From: a virus
DNA length: 43,032 nucleotides
IMG/VR virus record: IMGVR_UViG_3300033998_000099
Coordinates: 1-43,032 of that record
Strand: one strand, 5' to 3'
Each line of letters begins with the position of its first letter. Positions within the stretch are counted from its first letter, which is position 1. A program made the translations under genes and the position numbers. Shown here one piece after another: positions 7,432-16,813 of the stretch. A model generated the notes under the pieces. That model was not told the origin of the DNA, ran no database searches, and was given only the letters and a program-made list of their open reading frames with translations.

Positions 7432-10400
7432 TTATTGCCCTGCCACCATATCAAGAATGTCTTTCAAGTGTACATAGACATTTTCTAGTGATTTCGTACT
7501 TTGTTCTGCTACTTGTTTGAACTGTTGATACTGTTGATAAAATACAGGATCTCTTCTGAGTAAGTATTTTGCTTGATTTCTTAAGCGCATATACATTGAG
7601 TAAATAGCTTCGCCTTTTGCTTCATCATCAAGTCTTTGGTAATACGGAGACTTAATAAGTGCTGCAATCTTTTCTTTTGGTTTGAGCATTGCTAAATATT
7701 GACCGAATAGATACTTTAGCTCATCATTAAGAGGCATTCCATAAGCTGTGTTCATGTAGCCTGGAAGAGCAAATCCTGTTGTTACATAGAGTCTTGCTAA
7801 TTCTTTTTCTACAGGATCATCTGTTAAGTGCATCATTCTGGAACCGAAGAATGTTGGTGAAACTTCAATCGGCTCTCCAAAGATGTCTAATCTCGGGTAA
7901 CGCCTGCCATCTTGTCTGTACCAAGTAAGTGTATCATACTTAAACGGATTGATACCGAACATATCAGTATATCTTACAGATCTGTAAAGCCCATGCCCTG
8001 GAATCATAGTTTCAAGAATACCAGAAGTGAGTTGTTCAGGTGATCTTCCTCTAAGGAAGTCTAGAATTTGTCCAAGAGTTAAGAAGTAAGTCTTTTCGGT
8101 AATGCTCTTGAATACCATAGATGTTAAGTTGGTAAAGCCTTCAAAGAATACATCAGTCCAAGGCTTACCAGCTGTAAGTTCTTGGTCAGCTTCGTTTGCA
8201 ACTCTAGAGAGCGCACCAATTACGTTGAAAATATATGATGGAAAGGGGTCGAACCTGTTAAAGCTGATAAATGTATCTCCTATTCTGATACTTGCTGGTT
8301 CTATGCCCGCGTTTCTTAAAACAGTTTCTTCTTTCTTGTCTTTGGCAGGTGGAATCAAAATACCTGCTTGATATAAGCCCCAACCGAGTAAGTAAAGAAT
8401 GCTAGACATTACAAAACTGCTTAAAGCTTCTATTTTAGCTTGTTCTCCATATTTACCAAGTAAACTATTCCAGAGTTTCTTCGAGAACGGTGTTGTATTC
8501 CAGAACTTTTCCAAAATCCTGATTGGAGTATGTGTAAATGGTATTAGGAACTTCAAAGCGGGATTGTTGTTGATAAAGTCGTTCATTTGTTTGAAGAATT
8601 TGGATTCAATCGGATCTTGCCAGGTTCCGTAGTCTGCATATTTTATTGCTTCTCTATCAAGTGATTTTATGAGTTCGAGGTTATCATATTTGAATGGATT
8701 CTCCCCGAACATTCGCATGATTACTTCTTCAATAGCTTTATCATTGAATCCCTTGGTTCTGAGTGTTTGTGTCACTTGTATAGCAGCACGATAGTTCAAT
8801 ACTTGTTGTTCAACTCGTGCCCAGTCTACATCAGGGATCTTGGATTTAAAGTCTGTTATTGCAGCTTTGAGCCCACCAAAGTAGTACATGTTCCTGAAAG
8901 ATCGATCTCCCAATTTGAGACCCCCAAATGTGAACGACTTGATATAAGCTAATCCTTGATCTCCTAGCCTTACCAAGAATTTCAAGATTGGGCTCTTAGG
9001 AGTTAAACCGAGAGCTTCAAAGTCCATATATTCATCGATGAGCGCAACCTGTGTTTTAGTGCGTGCGTCGAGCCCTGCCATAACTCTTTGATATTCTTTT
9101 GGATTCTTAAGCCATAACCACATCATCTGCCAGAATGATGGTGGTTTGTCTAAGCCGTACGCTGCTTGCATGAGTTTACGCCTTGTAATGATTGGATTAA
9201 CAAAGATGTGTTTGAGTCCTTCGAACATACCAAAGAGTCTGGCTTTGAATATTGCTGCAGTCTTTGGATCTTTGAAGCCTAACTTAGCAAAAGCATAACC
9301 AAATGTGTTTGTAAACATGTCATAGATTGTGTTGAATGCCTGAGATAAGAAGTTCGATTGAATGGTAGAGAATGAGAGCATGTTCATCATTCTGAATTGC
9401 ACTAAAGCTTTCGAAATCTTCTTTTGCCAGGAAGTTTCTTTGGATGCGAGCTTCATCACTGCACCTGGTGTGTCTGTCTTAGCTACACGATCTGCTAATG
9501 CAGCCATGTTTTGAACATCTGCAGGAGTGAGTGAACCTTTGAAGACCTTTGAAAGAACAGCTTGTACATCTTCATCCATGTCTGCAAACGCTGTCTTGAA
9601 TGGTTCTACTTCTAATTGTCCTGTGCTAAGAGCTCTACTGATGTTATATTGCAATTTCTTTAAATAGCCACTGAAAGCTTGGAGCTTAGCTAATATTTGA
9701 TAAAAGTTTACTGATGCATCCATCCAATCAGGATCTCCGTTTTGCATCTTTTCTAAGAATTTAAGAGCTGCCTCTTTAGCTTGTACACTTAAGTCTGCTA
9801 CATATAACCTTAGTGTCTGGAATACAACTGGTAAGTCTCCGCTTAGTGCTGCTATTGCTTCAGCCTCTTCTTGGCTAAGTCCGAGTTCCTTAGCGATCTT
9901 TTCTGCACGTTTCTTAATCTCTTGCAATGGAAGTTTCTTGAGGTTTTGCTCAACTAGTTGCCCTGAAGCGTTAAGGATTTCTTTAGTTGCTTCATCTAGT
10001 TTGTATTTCTCAAGATTGAATGGCTTCTCAACTTTTGTAATGTCTCCTTCAAATGGAATACCTTTGCCTATCTCAAGCAAAGCCTTAACTCTTTCTTTTG
10101 GTGTAGCTAAGAATTCAAGCAGTCTTTCATAAGTTTTGCTATCAAGATATTTACCGAAGATAGTTCTAACCTCTTCAATAAGTTTGTTACTGCTTTCATA
10201 TTTGATGTCTTCAATTTGTTTAGGTGTTAGTGGTCGATTCTCTGTTTTAGCTTTAATATCTTCTTGAATTTTGATATAAGCATCTTTAATTTCATCTACT
10301 AGCTTTACAAAATCAATTTCATTCTTGATACCTAAGTCTTCCATCAAGCGCTTCTTTTTAAATTCTAAGTTAGCTCTTAAGTTTTCACCTGGTTCACCAC

Positions 10401-13182
10401 CAATTTGATCCGCAAGCTTGGACCACTCAATGTATTCAATGATATCATCAACTTCTTTACTTCCTACATCAATTTCAAATTTCTGATCTCCAACGTTGAC
10501 TTCACGTGGTCTTTGATATATCATTTGCTTTTCAAGTTCGGCAACTTTCCTTCCAACTTCATCTCCTACTTCCTTGTATTGCTCTTTGGAAAGAGTGAAG
10601 GCTTCTCCAACTTTTTGTGAGTAGAATTCTTCGTAAGCTTTCTTGATTTTTTCAAAAGTCTTACGTCCTACACCATTGACTTTCTGAATGTCTTCAATCT
10701 TTGTGTAGCCATGTTCTAAAGCATCAAGAACTTTGTTGTATGTGGCTTTACCAACTCCAGGAAGATTTGGATAGTTCTTTTTAAACCAGTTTACAAATTC
10801 TTCATCAAGAGTTTGTTTCTCAGGAGTTTCTGGAGCCTTAGCTTCTGGTTTGTTAGGTTCAAAAGGTTCGCCTAAGTCTTCTTGTAAGATTGCTTGGCGC
10901 CTTTCTTCAGGATCTTTTGGCACTTTGCTGTTTTCAACCTTTCGTGCGAGCTCAATTAAATCAATAGCTTCTTGTTTGTTTACTTGATCAACTATGTAGT
11001 CTATGGCTTCGCGTGGTACATTCTCTCCTGCTTGCTTAAGTATGAAATCAATTGTAGCCTTGATTCCATCATCTGCAATTTCCTTGATTACTTTAGTTGG
11101 TTCTACACCTTTAGCTTTCATTGCTCCAAGCACTTCTTCAGAAGTGTTATAGAATTCAACTAATTTTTCGCGTGTAGGATTTTCTTTAAGCTGTTCCCAT
11201 TTCCCCTCTAGCTTATCTAAAGATGGTTTTAAATCAGCGAATAATGTTCCGTATTTAGCATGTTTAATACCACCGAATATAAGGTTTTCAACTAAGAATC
11301 CCGCACCTGCGTAAAGCACGAGCTCATCAAGATCTTCAGCGTCTTGCCCTGTTGATTTACTGTAAACAGCAGCTGCTGCAGATCCACCTATATAGTCTGC
11401 TAGTGAACCTAAGACTTGCGCAGTGACGGCTAAGCCTCCGCTCCCAGTCCATTTAGCAAGTTTAGAAAAAGATTGATAAACAGCTTGCCTTGCAATTTCT
11501 CCACTAGTAAAATCTACAACACCAGCGGAACTGAAGCCCATGCGGCGATCTGGAGCGGATGCTGCGTTTTGTATAAGGGTGAATGCTAAATATTGCTCCC
11601 CACCTTCTACAGCAGCTCGAGCATACCAGGGAAGTTTACTTAATACAGGTGATATACGTAATAGAGTGTTAATTCCTTTAAGCAACCAACTTCCTGCAGC
11701 AGCTATTCCAACCATGGAAAGCAGCCCACCAGAAACTCTACCTAAAATGTAGTCTGTTCCTTCAGCACCTTCAGCCTTATACCAACCTAAACTTGCTTCT
11801 TGCCCAAACCCTTTTAAGAAGTCTTTCCATTGCCATTCATCAGGACCTTCAGGTCCATACATTTCTTCAAGTGTAGGGCGTTTGGTTATAGCTTTAGCTA
11901 ACGCTGATTCAGTTGATGCGTTAGGATTTACAGCGAAGTAATTTTGCGCATATTGAGCGTACGCTGTTGTAAGTTTTTTACTATAATCATCTATCGTAGG
12001 GTTTATCTCACCGCTCTCTTCAGATTCTTGATCTGTTTCTAAGTCTAAGTTTACTTCAGCAACGTTAGGCTCTAGTGAAGTACCTGCAGCAGTAATTGTA
12101 GCTTCTGGTTGATAATTTACAGGTGCTTCAGCTGTATCAGCAGGCTGAGGAGATGGTCGAGCAGTTAACGATGTTATAACAGGTGGTGTTTCAGAAGCAC
12201 GCGTAAGAACATCTACAGGAGACTCGGGCGTGCGTAATTGCGCTACCCAAGTCTCATCACCTTGAAGCCATCCTCTATTTACTGCTTTGTTAATTGCAGC
12301 ATTTATGTCATTAAATTGTAAGTAATAGTTTATGTTTCTAGGTTGTTCATACCAGCGGCGAGCAAAATCGTTTGCCATAATAGCAGCGATGTTGTATTCA
12401 TCTTCCCCTGAAGCTTTTTGCAAAGAACTGTTGTGTATTACCTCATTAAGATAGTTTATAAGTTGGTCTGCTTGGATTGTGCCAGAGGATGCGTTGTCGA
12501 AGACTTGTGCAGCTTCTTTATAGGCATCTAAGTTTGCCTGGTGCCATGCGTCTAAAACTAAAGGCACCAGGCGTCCGACTAATTCATTTTGAACGCCTGG
12601 ATTTTCCGCAAGTACATTATCAGCTAAGCTCCAAAGATTGCGCCCGTTGTGTACGGTTTGTTTCAAAACGTAATCTGCTTTTCTAATAAGTCCTAAACCT
12701 GCTATAGCAAGATATAAGCGTCTAGCTATGCTGTTGTCTTCACCAAAATCAAATCCATCTGTCCCGATATGATTAATAAAGTTTATAATCCTTTCTTGTG
12801 TTGTGGTTCCTTGAAACTCGTGAGAATTTAGAAATCTGGTATAATCATCTGGCAAGTTGCTGAAAATAGGAGCGAAAGCCCTCTGTTGAAATAGGTCTCT
12901 AATTGCTGAGGGCATAATCTGGAAAACATTCGCATTTCGCCCTAAGTCTGATTCTGCTGCTGCAAGCCCTGCTAAAATGTGAGGTTGGAATAATTCTTCC
13001 ACTAAAGCTCTATAAATTCCTGTGTTTCTATCAGGCTCGGCTTGTACTAAAATATTCCAGAAATCAGTTAAATCTTGCCCTGCGTTTTCATAATCAGTTT
13101 CAGTGAACAAATTGAGAATCGCAGCATCATTGCGATGATTTCTGAGAGTATTATAAAAGTTTGTATAGTATGTGTCGAACAT
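7432..13182 (-). CDS. Internal virion (ejection) protein with transglycosylase motif, T7 gp16-like
   Basis: 1916 aa, larger than T7 gp16 (1318). ATG at 13182 follows GGAGGTGAGTC. Near residues 70-95, AAAESDLGRNANVFQIMPSA resembles the SLT transglycosylase signature (catalytic Glu about 77, FQIMP about 88-91), which in gp16 opens a hole in peptidoglycan at infection. Hydrophobic stretches occur around residues 470-640. Residues about 805-850 contain two helix-hairpin-helix motifs, LPGVGKATYNKV and VNGVGRKTFEKI, normally DNA-binding, not known to me in T7 gp16. The remainder is helical with further hydrophobic segments (SSFVMSSILYLLGWGLYQAG). Its place after the gp14- and gp15-like genes is the T7 order. 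It is the only recognisable muralytic enzyme in the window. Confidence 0.9.
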   Translation of the reverse strand: MFDTYYTNFYNTLRNHRNDAAILNLFTETDYENAGQDLTDFWNILVQAEPDRNTGIYRALVEELFQPHILAGLAAAESDLGRNANVFQIMPSAIRDLFQQRAFAPIFSNLPDDYTRFLNSHEFQGTTTQERIINFINHIGTDGFDFGEDNSIARRLYLAIAGLGLIRKADYVLKQTVHNGRNLWSLADNVLAENPGVQNELVGRLVPLVLDAWHQANLDAYKEAAQVFDNASSGTIQADQLINYLNEVIHNSSLQKASGEDEYNIAAIMANDFARRWYEQPRNINYYLQFNDINAAINKAVNRGWLQGDETWVAQLRTPESPVDVLTRASETPPVITSLTARPSPQPADTAEAPVNYQPEATITAAGTSLEPNVAEVNLDLETDQESEESGEINPTIDDYSKKLTTAYAQYAQNYFAVNPNASTESALAKAITKRPTLEEMYGPEGPDEWQWKDFLKGFGQEASLGWYKAEGAEGTDYILGRVSGGLLSMVGIAAAGSWLLKGINTLLRISPVLSKLPWYARAAVEGGEQYLAFTLIQNAASAPDRRMGFSSAGVVDFTSGEIARQAVYQSFSKLAKWTGSGGLAVTAQVLGSLADYIGGSAAAAVYSKSTGQDAEDLDELVLYAGAGFLVENLIFGGIKHAKYGTLFADLKPSLDKLEGKWEQLKENPTREKLVEFYNTSEEVLGAMKAKGVEPTKVIKEIADDGIKATIDFILKQAGENVPREAIDYIVDQVNKQEAIDLIELARKVENSKVPKDPEERRQAILQEDLGEPFEPNKPEAKAPETPEKQTLDEEFVNWFKKNYPNLPGVGKATYNKVLDALEHGYTKIEDIQKVNGVGRKTFEKIKKAYEEFYSQKVGEAFTLSKEQYKEVGDEVGRKVAELEKQMIYQRPREVNVGDQKFEIDVGSKEVDDIIEYIEWSKLADQIGGEPGENLRANLEFKKKRLMEDLGIKNEIDFVKLVDEIKDAYIKIQEDIKAKTENRPLTPKQIEDIKYESSNKLIEEVRTIFGKYLDSKTYERLLEFLATPKERVKALLEIGKGIPFEGDITKVEKPFNLEKYKLDEATKEILNASGQLVEQNLKKLPLQEIKKRAEKIAKELGLSQEEAEAIAALSGDLPVVFQTLRLYVADLSVQAKEAALKFLEKMQNGDPDWMDASVNFYQILAKLQAFSGYLKKLQYNISRALSTGQLEVEPFKTAFADMDEDVQAVLSKVFKGSLTPADVQNMAALADRVAKTDTPGAVMKLASKETSWQKKISKALVQFRMMNMLSFSTIQSNFLSQAFNTIYDMFTNTFGYAFAKLGFKDPKTAAIFKARLFGMFEGLKHIFVNPIITRRKLMQAAYGLDKPPSFWQMMWLWLKNPKEYQRVMAGLDARTKTQVALIDEYMDFEALGLTPKSPILKFLVRLGDQGLAYIKSFTFGGLKLGDRSFRNMYYFGGLKAAITDFKSKIPDVDWARVEQQVLNYRAAIQVTQTLRTKGFNDKAIEEVIMRMFGENPFKYDNLELIKSLDREAIKYADYGTWQDPIESKFFKQMNDFINNNPALKFLIPFTHTPIRILEKFWNTTPFSKKLWNSLLGKYGEQAKIEALSSFVMSSILYLLGWGLYQAGILIPPAKDKKEETVLRNAGIEPASIRIGDTFISFNRFDPFPSYIFNVIGALSRVANEADQELTAGKPWTDVFFEGFTNLTSMVFKSITEKTYFLTLGQILDFLRGRSPEQLTSGILETMIPGHGLYRSVRYTDMFGINPFKYDTLTWYRQDGRRYPRLDIFGEPIEVSPTFFGSRMMHLTDDPVEKELARLYVTTGFALPGYMNTAYGMPLNDELKYLFGQYLAMLKPKEKIAALIKSPYYQRLDDEAKGEAIYSMYMRLRNQAKYLLRRDPVFYQQYQQFKQVAEQSTKSLENVYVHLKDILDMVAGQ

Positions 13183-16100
13183 TATTTAGACTCACCTCCT
13201 CCTACTTGTAACATGCCCATGCCACCAATCATTAAATCTCCAAATGTCGCTCGTTCTGCTATTTTCTTTTTAACTAAGCTTTGGACATAGGTGTACGCTC
13301 CTGCAATTTCTGGAGTGTCTTCCTGGAAGCCAGCAGCTTGTAAGAAACTGTAGATAGTTGTGTTAAATGATGGTGAATCAATTTCATTTGGTCTATTAGC
13401 ATATTTTTGAATAGCCGCTTCGGCAATGGCATCTAGAATAAGCGATTTAGCGATAGTGATAAAGAATTCATCAGGTATTTGTAGATAGTTTTCTCCTTCT
13501 GCTGGCTCATTAATATGGTAGTATACATATAGCGGTTTTGCTAATTTTTCATATGTGGCTGTATGCCAGAACTTCGGTGTTAAGCTGTCTTTGAGCATTT
13601 CCTTTGCTTGTTGTGCTACTTCATCAATAGAAACTATCTGTTGTTCTAGTGCTTCCGCGGGAGTATCGACAAGCTTGTTAACTAAATCAGTTTCTATTGA
13701 TGGTAGTTTCTCATTAAGATATGTATTAAGCCCTTGAGTTAGTGCATCGCGTAAGCCTGCTTGATTTGTATAACCTTCTTTAACACCAAAGAGAGCTTGT
13801 GGAGAATATAACGGTGTAAACAACGGCGCAAAGATATCGCCATTTACTACTAAGTCTGCAACTGAATTTGCTAACTCATCAGGAGTTTTAACTTTAGCTA
13901 ATGGTTTATAGTGTTTATCCAAAGCTTTTACATCTTGTGTTAATAGCTGATAGGAACCTTGAATTTGTTCGTATGGAATAACATTAGCAAGCTGCGAACC
14001 TATTTGTATTCCAAGATCTGTAATTGGTGCCAGCATTGATTGAGTAACTCCTTGTAAATCATAACCATTAGCTTTTGCGAGATTAAGGAAGTTATTTACG
14101 ATTGAATTTGCCCTAAGATTTGCAAGCACATCTGGATTGTTCAAATCTCCTGTTCGTATCAAGTCTGTTACATTATTCATTAACATAAGTTTAATTCTGT
14201 TTAAATTACCTTCAACAGCTGAAACTAATCCAGGATCTGGTGCATAAGTATTCAAGATACTTTTGTAAGTCTTAATATATCCATCAATGGTATCCATAGC
14301 TAAGCTGAGATCACTTTGGAACTGTCCAATGTACTTATTACCAGCTAAGCTAGATAAATAAGTGAAGTCTCCAATTGATAATCGATCTTGGAACGTAATG
14401 AGATCTTGAGGACTTATTTGCCCGCGCATAATTTGTTCAAGAAGATAAGCGTAAGTCCCTTTATCTGTTTCATCTGCCCAGGCAGTCTTATAAGCATCAT
14501 CAATGTAATTCTTCATAGCATTCTTTTTGCTGAGATCTGTGATATACGGATCATTATCAATTTGCAGGCGCATTTGCAGCATAGCCATGTTTATAGCGCG
14601 CGCCTTGTCAGCATCAGTCCAGGTCTTGAGTACTTCAGGATCTTCACCAAGAATGTTAGCTAAAAGTTCAATGTCATCATCACTCATCTGACTTATTGGT
14701 ATGTGTTTAAAAGCGCCTAGGAGTGCGGCATTAGTTGCTAATGTACTACCAAGATTATTATAATAGTTTTCTATAAATGTTTGTTGGGTTTGGTCTAAAT
14801 CTTCAATCATTTGATCGTGAGCTTGAGTTGCAGTTTCTTTATAATAGCTGATTAGTTTTTGTAGCCCTTCATCCTGAACGCTGCTTAATCTTATACCATT
14901 TTGATCAGGGCTATCAACGAAAGATAGAAGTTCAGGCGCACCATATTGGACAGCAATTTTACCTATCTCATCAACGAATCTCTTAGCTATGAGTAACCGC
15001 AAATCTCTGTTGGAAACTGATGCAAATAATTCGTTCTTTCTTAGTTCGTTGTAAGCAGCTTCTGCCATGGCAGGAACCGCTGTTACAAAGTTTTGCAACT
15101 GAGCAGAGTAAGTATCTGGATCTATTGTGCCATTCCAGTATGCTGAAGTTAAATTTGCAAGCGTGTATTTTAATGAAGGTAAATCTATGCCTAATGATGG
15201 ATCCATGAATACAGCATTAAACGCAGCTTCTTGATCTTCGAGTACTTTAGATTCAGCTAAGGCAGTATCCACATTAATAACAGTATTAACAAGCCTATTT
15301 TCTAACGCATCAGTATAATCTCCTATTCGTTTGTAAAGCTGCCCACGTATAGTTTCTTTCATTTCATCAGAAACATTGAGGTTGTCTACATATGCATCGG
15401 CTGCCGTATAAAGCTTTTCTTTCTCTGTCGCAAGTAGTTCAGATAGCTCATCATCTAATTTACCACCAGTTAAAAGCTTAGGATAAACGCTTTGATTGAT
15501 AAACTGGCTGTATGCATCAAAATCATCAGCAAGACTAGAGAATGCTTTGTTCACGTATCTGAGAATTGAATTGACATCTTGCGAATCTCTGAGATTTTGA
15601 TATTGATCAAGTTTGTATTGTCTATGCTTTGCGAGCCATTGGGATTTTAAATAGCTGCCTACAATCAAACCTTGATCTACGAAAAGCGAACGATACTCTT
15701 CAGGAATATTCATTGCAGCTTGAGAAATCTTTTCTGAATAGTACTGCTCAATAGTTTGAGCAAGTGTTTTCTCATCAAGATCTTTCCATTCTGTGCCGTA
15801 TTTATACAAGACTTCGCTTTCTAAATTCTTGAGAAAATTGGAAGCTGCAATTTGAAGATAATACTTCTTACCATCTTTGGTCTTGAGTTTTCCGAATTCT
15901 CCAGGATCAAAGTCCACAGCGTATTGCTGTGCGTTTTGTAAAACCTCTAAGTCTTGCTGCTTTTTATTCGCTTCAAGTACTTGAAAAAAATCAGCAAGGC
16001 TGCTAATAACCCCTAAACCAGAGGCGGCAGCCCTGGTTTGAGTTAAAGAAGCGTTTATCTTATTTTGTAAGACTTCTAAATCTTCTGCAAAATTAATTCG

Positions 16101-16202
16101 TAAATCTGGAGTTAGCGGCTTAGCTACAACTTTAAGATCTGGCGTAGTGTAGTCGAATGTCATCGTGGGCTGGATAGGTATTCGTTTATTGAGATTAGCC
16201 AT
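13182..16202 (-). CDS. Internal virion (ejection) protein, T7 gp15-like
   Basis: 1006 aa from ATG at 16202, nine bases behind GGAGGTGG; the frame also allows a GTG three codons earlier. The protein is almost wholly helical and acidic, rich in Q, L, A and Y, with no catalytic motif visible, as expected for gp15, which with gp14 and gp16 makes the ejection channel. It is longer than T7 gp15 (747 aa). It sits between the gp14-like and gp16-like genes and its last base overlaps the start of the latter. Assignment rests on position and character. Confidence 0.82.
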   Translation of the reverse strand: MANLNKRIPIQPTMTFDYTTPDLKVVAKPLTPDLRINFAEDLEVLQNKINASLTQTRAAASGLGVISSLADFFQVLEANKKQQDLEVLQNAQQYAVDFDPGEFGKLKTKDGKKYYLQIAASNFLKNLESEVLYKYGTEWKDLDEKTLAQTIEQYYSEKISQAAMNIPEEYRSLFVDQGLIVGSYLKSQWLAKHRQYKLDQYQNLRDSQDVNSILRYVNKAFSSLADDFDAYSQFINQSVYPKLLTGGKLDDELSELLATEKEKLYTAADAYVDNLNVSDEMKETIRGQLYKRIGDYTDALENRLVNTVINVDTALAESKVLEDQEAAFNAVFMDPSLGIDLPSLKYTLANLTSAYWNGTIDPDTYSAQLQNFVTAVPAMAEAAYNELRKNELFASVSNRDLRLLIAKRFVDEIGKIAVQYGAPELLSFVDSPDQNGIRLSSVQDEGLQKLISYYKETATQAHDQMIEDLDQTQQTFIENYYNNLGSTLATNAALLGAFKHIPISQMSDDDIELLANILGEDPEVLKTWTDADKARAINMAMLQMRLQIDNDPYITDLSKKNAMKNYIDDAYKTAWADETDKGTYAYLLEQIMRGQISPQDLITFQDRLSIGDFTYLSSLAGNKYIGQFQSDLSLAMDTIDGYIKTYKSILNTYAPDPGLVSAVEGNLNRIKLMLMNNVTDLIRTGDLNNPDVLANLRANSIVNNFLNLAKANGYDLQGVTQSMLAPITDLGIQIGSQLANVIPYEQIQGSYQLLTQDVKALDKHYKPLAKVKTPDELANSVADLVVNGDIFAPLFTPLYSPQALFGVKEGYTNQAGLRDALTQGLNTYLNEKLPSIETDLVNKLVDTPAEALEQQIVSIDEVAQQAKEMLKDSLTPKFWHTATYEKLAKPLYVYYHINEPAEGENYLQIPDEFFITIAKSLILDAIAEAAIQKYANRPNEIDSPSFNTTIYSFLQAAGFQEDTPEIAGAYTYVQSLVKKKIAERATFGDLMIGGMGMLQVGGGESK

Positions 16203-16812
16203 TTGGTCCACCTCCTAAATTTTTAATCCAATTAGAGGTTGAAAGCAATTGCAGTCCTTGTGCAATGTACTGATTCCTAATTGAATTGTACTGCGATGCT
16301 AATTGTAAAGCTTCCCAGGTATTAGACTTTTCAATCGCACTCTTTTGCAAATTCATTTGTGTAAGCGCAGTTAGGTATTCGGCTTCAAGAGCATCTTTTT
16401 GATAACCTAGCTGTGCGCCTATATTCAAGAAGTTTCTCTTAAGAATTGCTAAGTCCTTATCTGCATCAAGTTGTGATTGGATTTCCATAGCTTTAGCTGT
16501 ACCGCCTTTAGCAATTCCTGCAGCATGTGCAGAGACAATTTGTAAAGCTCTATCACGTATTCCTTGTCTAAGCCTTTCAAATTGCTCAAGTAAGAACTGC
16601 TGTTTGTGCTGTTGCAACTGCATGCTTAAACCTACAGCCTGATATTGAGCTTGTAAGTTTAAGACTGCTTTATCCATTTCAAGCTGTTGGAGCTTAACTT
16701 GTTTAATTTCTTCTAACGTATCTAGACTCTTTTTCTTTTCTTGGTTAGCTTGATTCGCTTGCCAAAAACTATACAATATAGCAGCTATTTGTGCGGCAAT
16801 AATTAAATCCAT
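16195..16812 (-). CDS. Internal virion protein, T7 gp14-like
   Basis: 205 aa starting at ATG 16812, behind GAGAGGGGG. The N-terminus has a hydrophobic stretch (LIIAAQIAAILYSFW) and the rest is a continuous amphipathic helix rich in Q, A and L (LQAQYQAVGLSMQLQQHKQQ), ending GGGPNG. Size (T7 gp14 is 196 aa), N-terminal helix and order tubular B - this - gp15-like fit gp14, the outer-membrane part of the T7 ejection conduit. It overlaps the next gene by 8 bases. Confidence 0.82.
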   Translation of the reverse strand: MDLIIAAQIAAILYSFWQANQANQEKKKSLDTLEEIKQVKLQQLEMDKAVLNLQAQYQAVGLSMQLQQHKQQFLLEQFERLRQGIRDRALQIVSAHAAGIAKGGTAKAMEIQSQLDADKDLAILKRNFLNIGAQLGYQKDALEAEYLTALTQMNLQKSAIEKSNTWEALQLASQYNSIRNQYIAQGLQLLSTSNWIKNLGGGPNG

Positions 16813-16813
16813 A

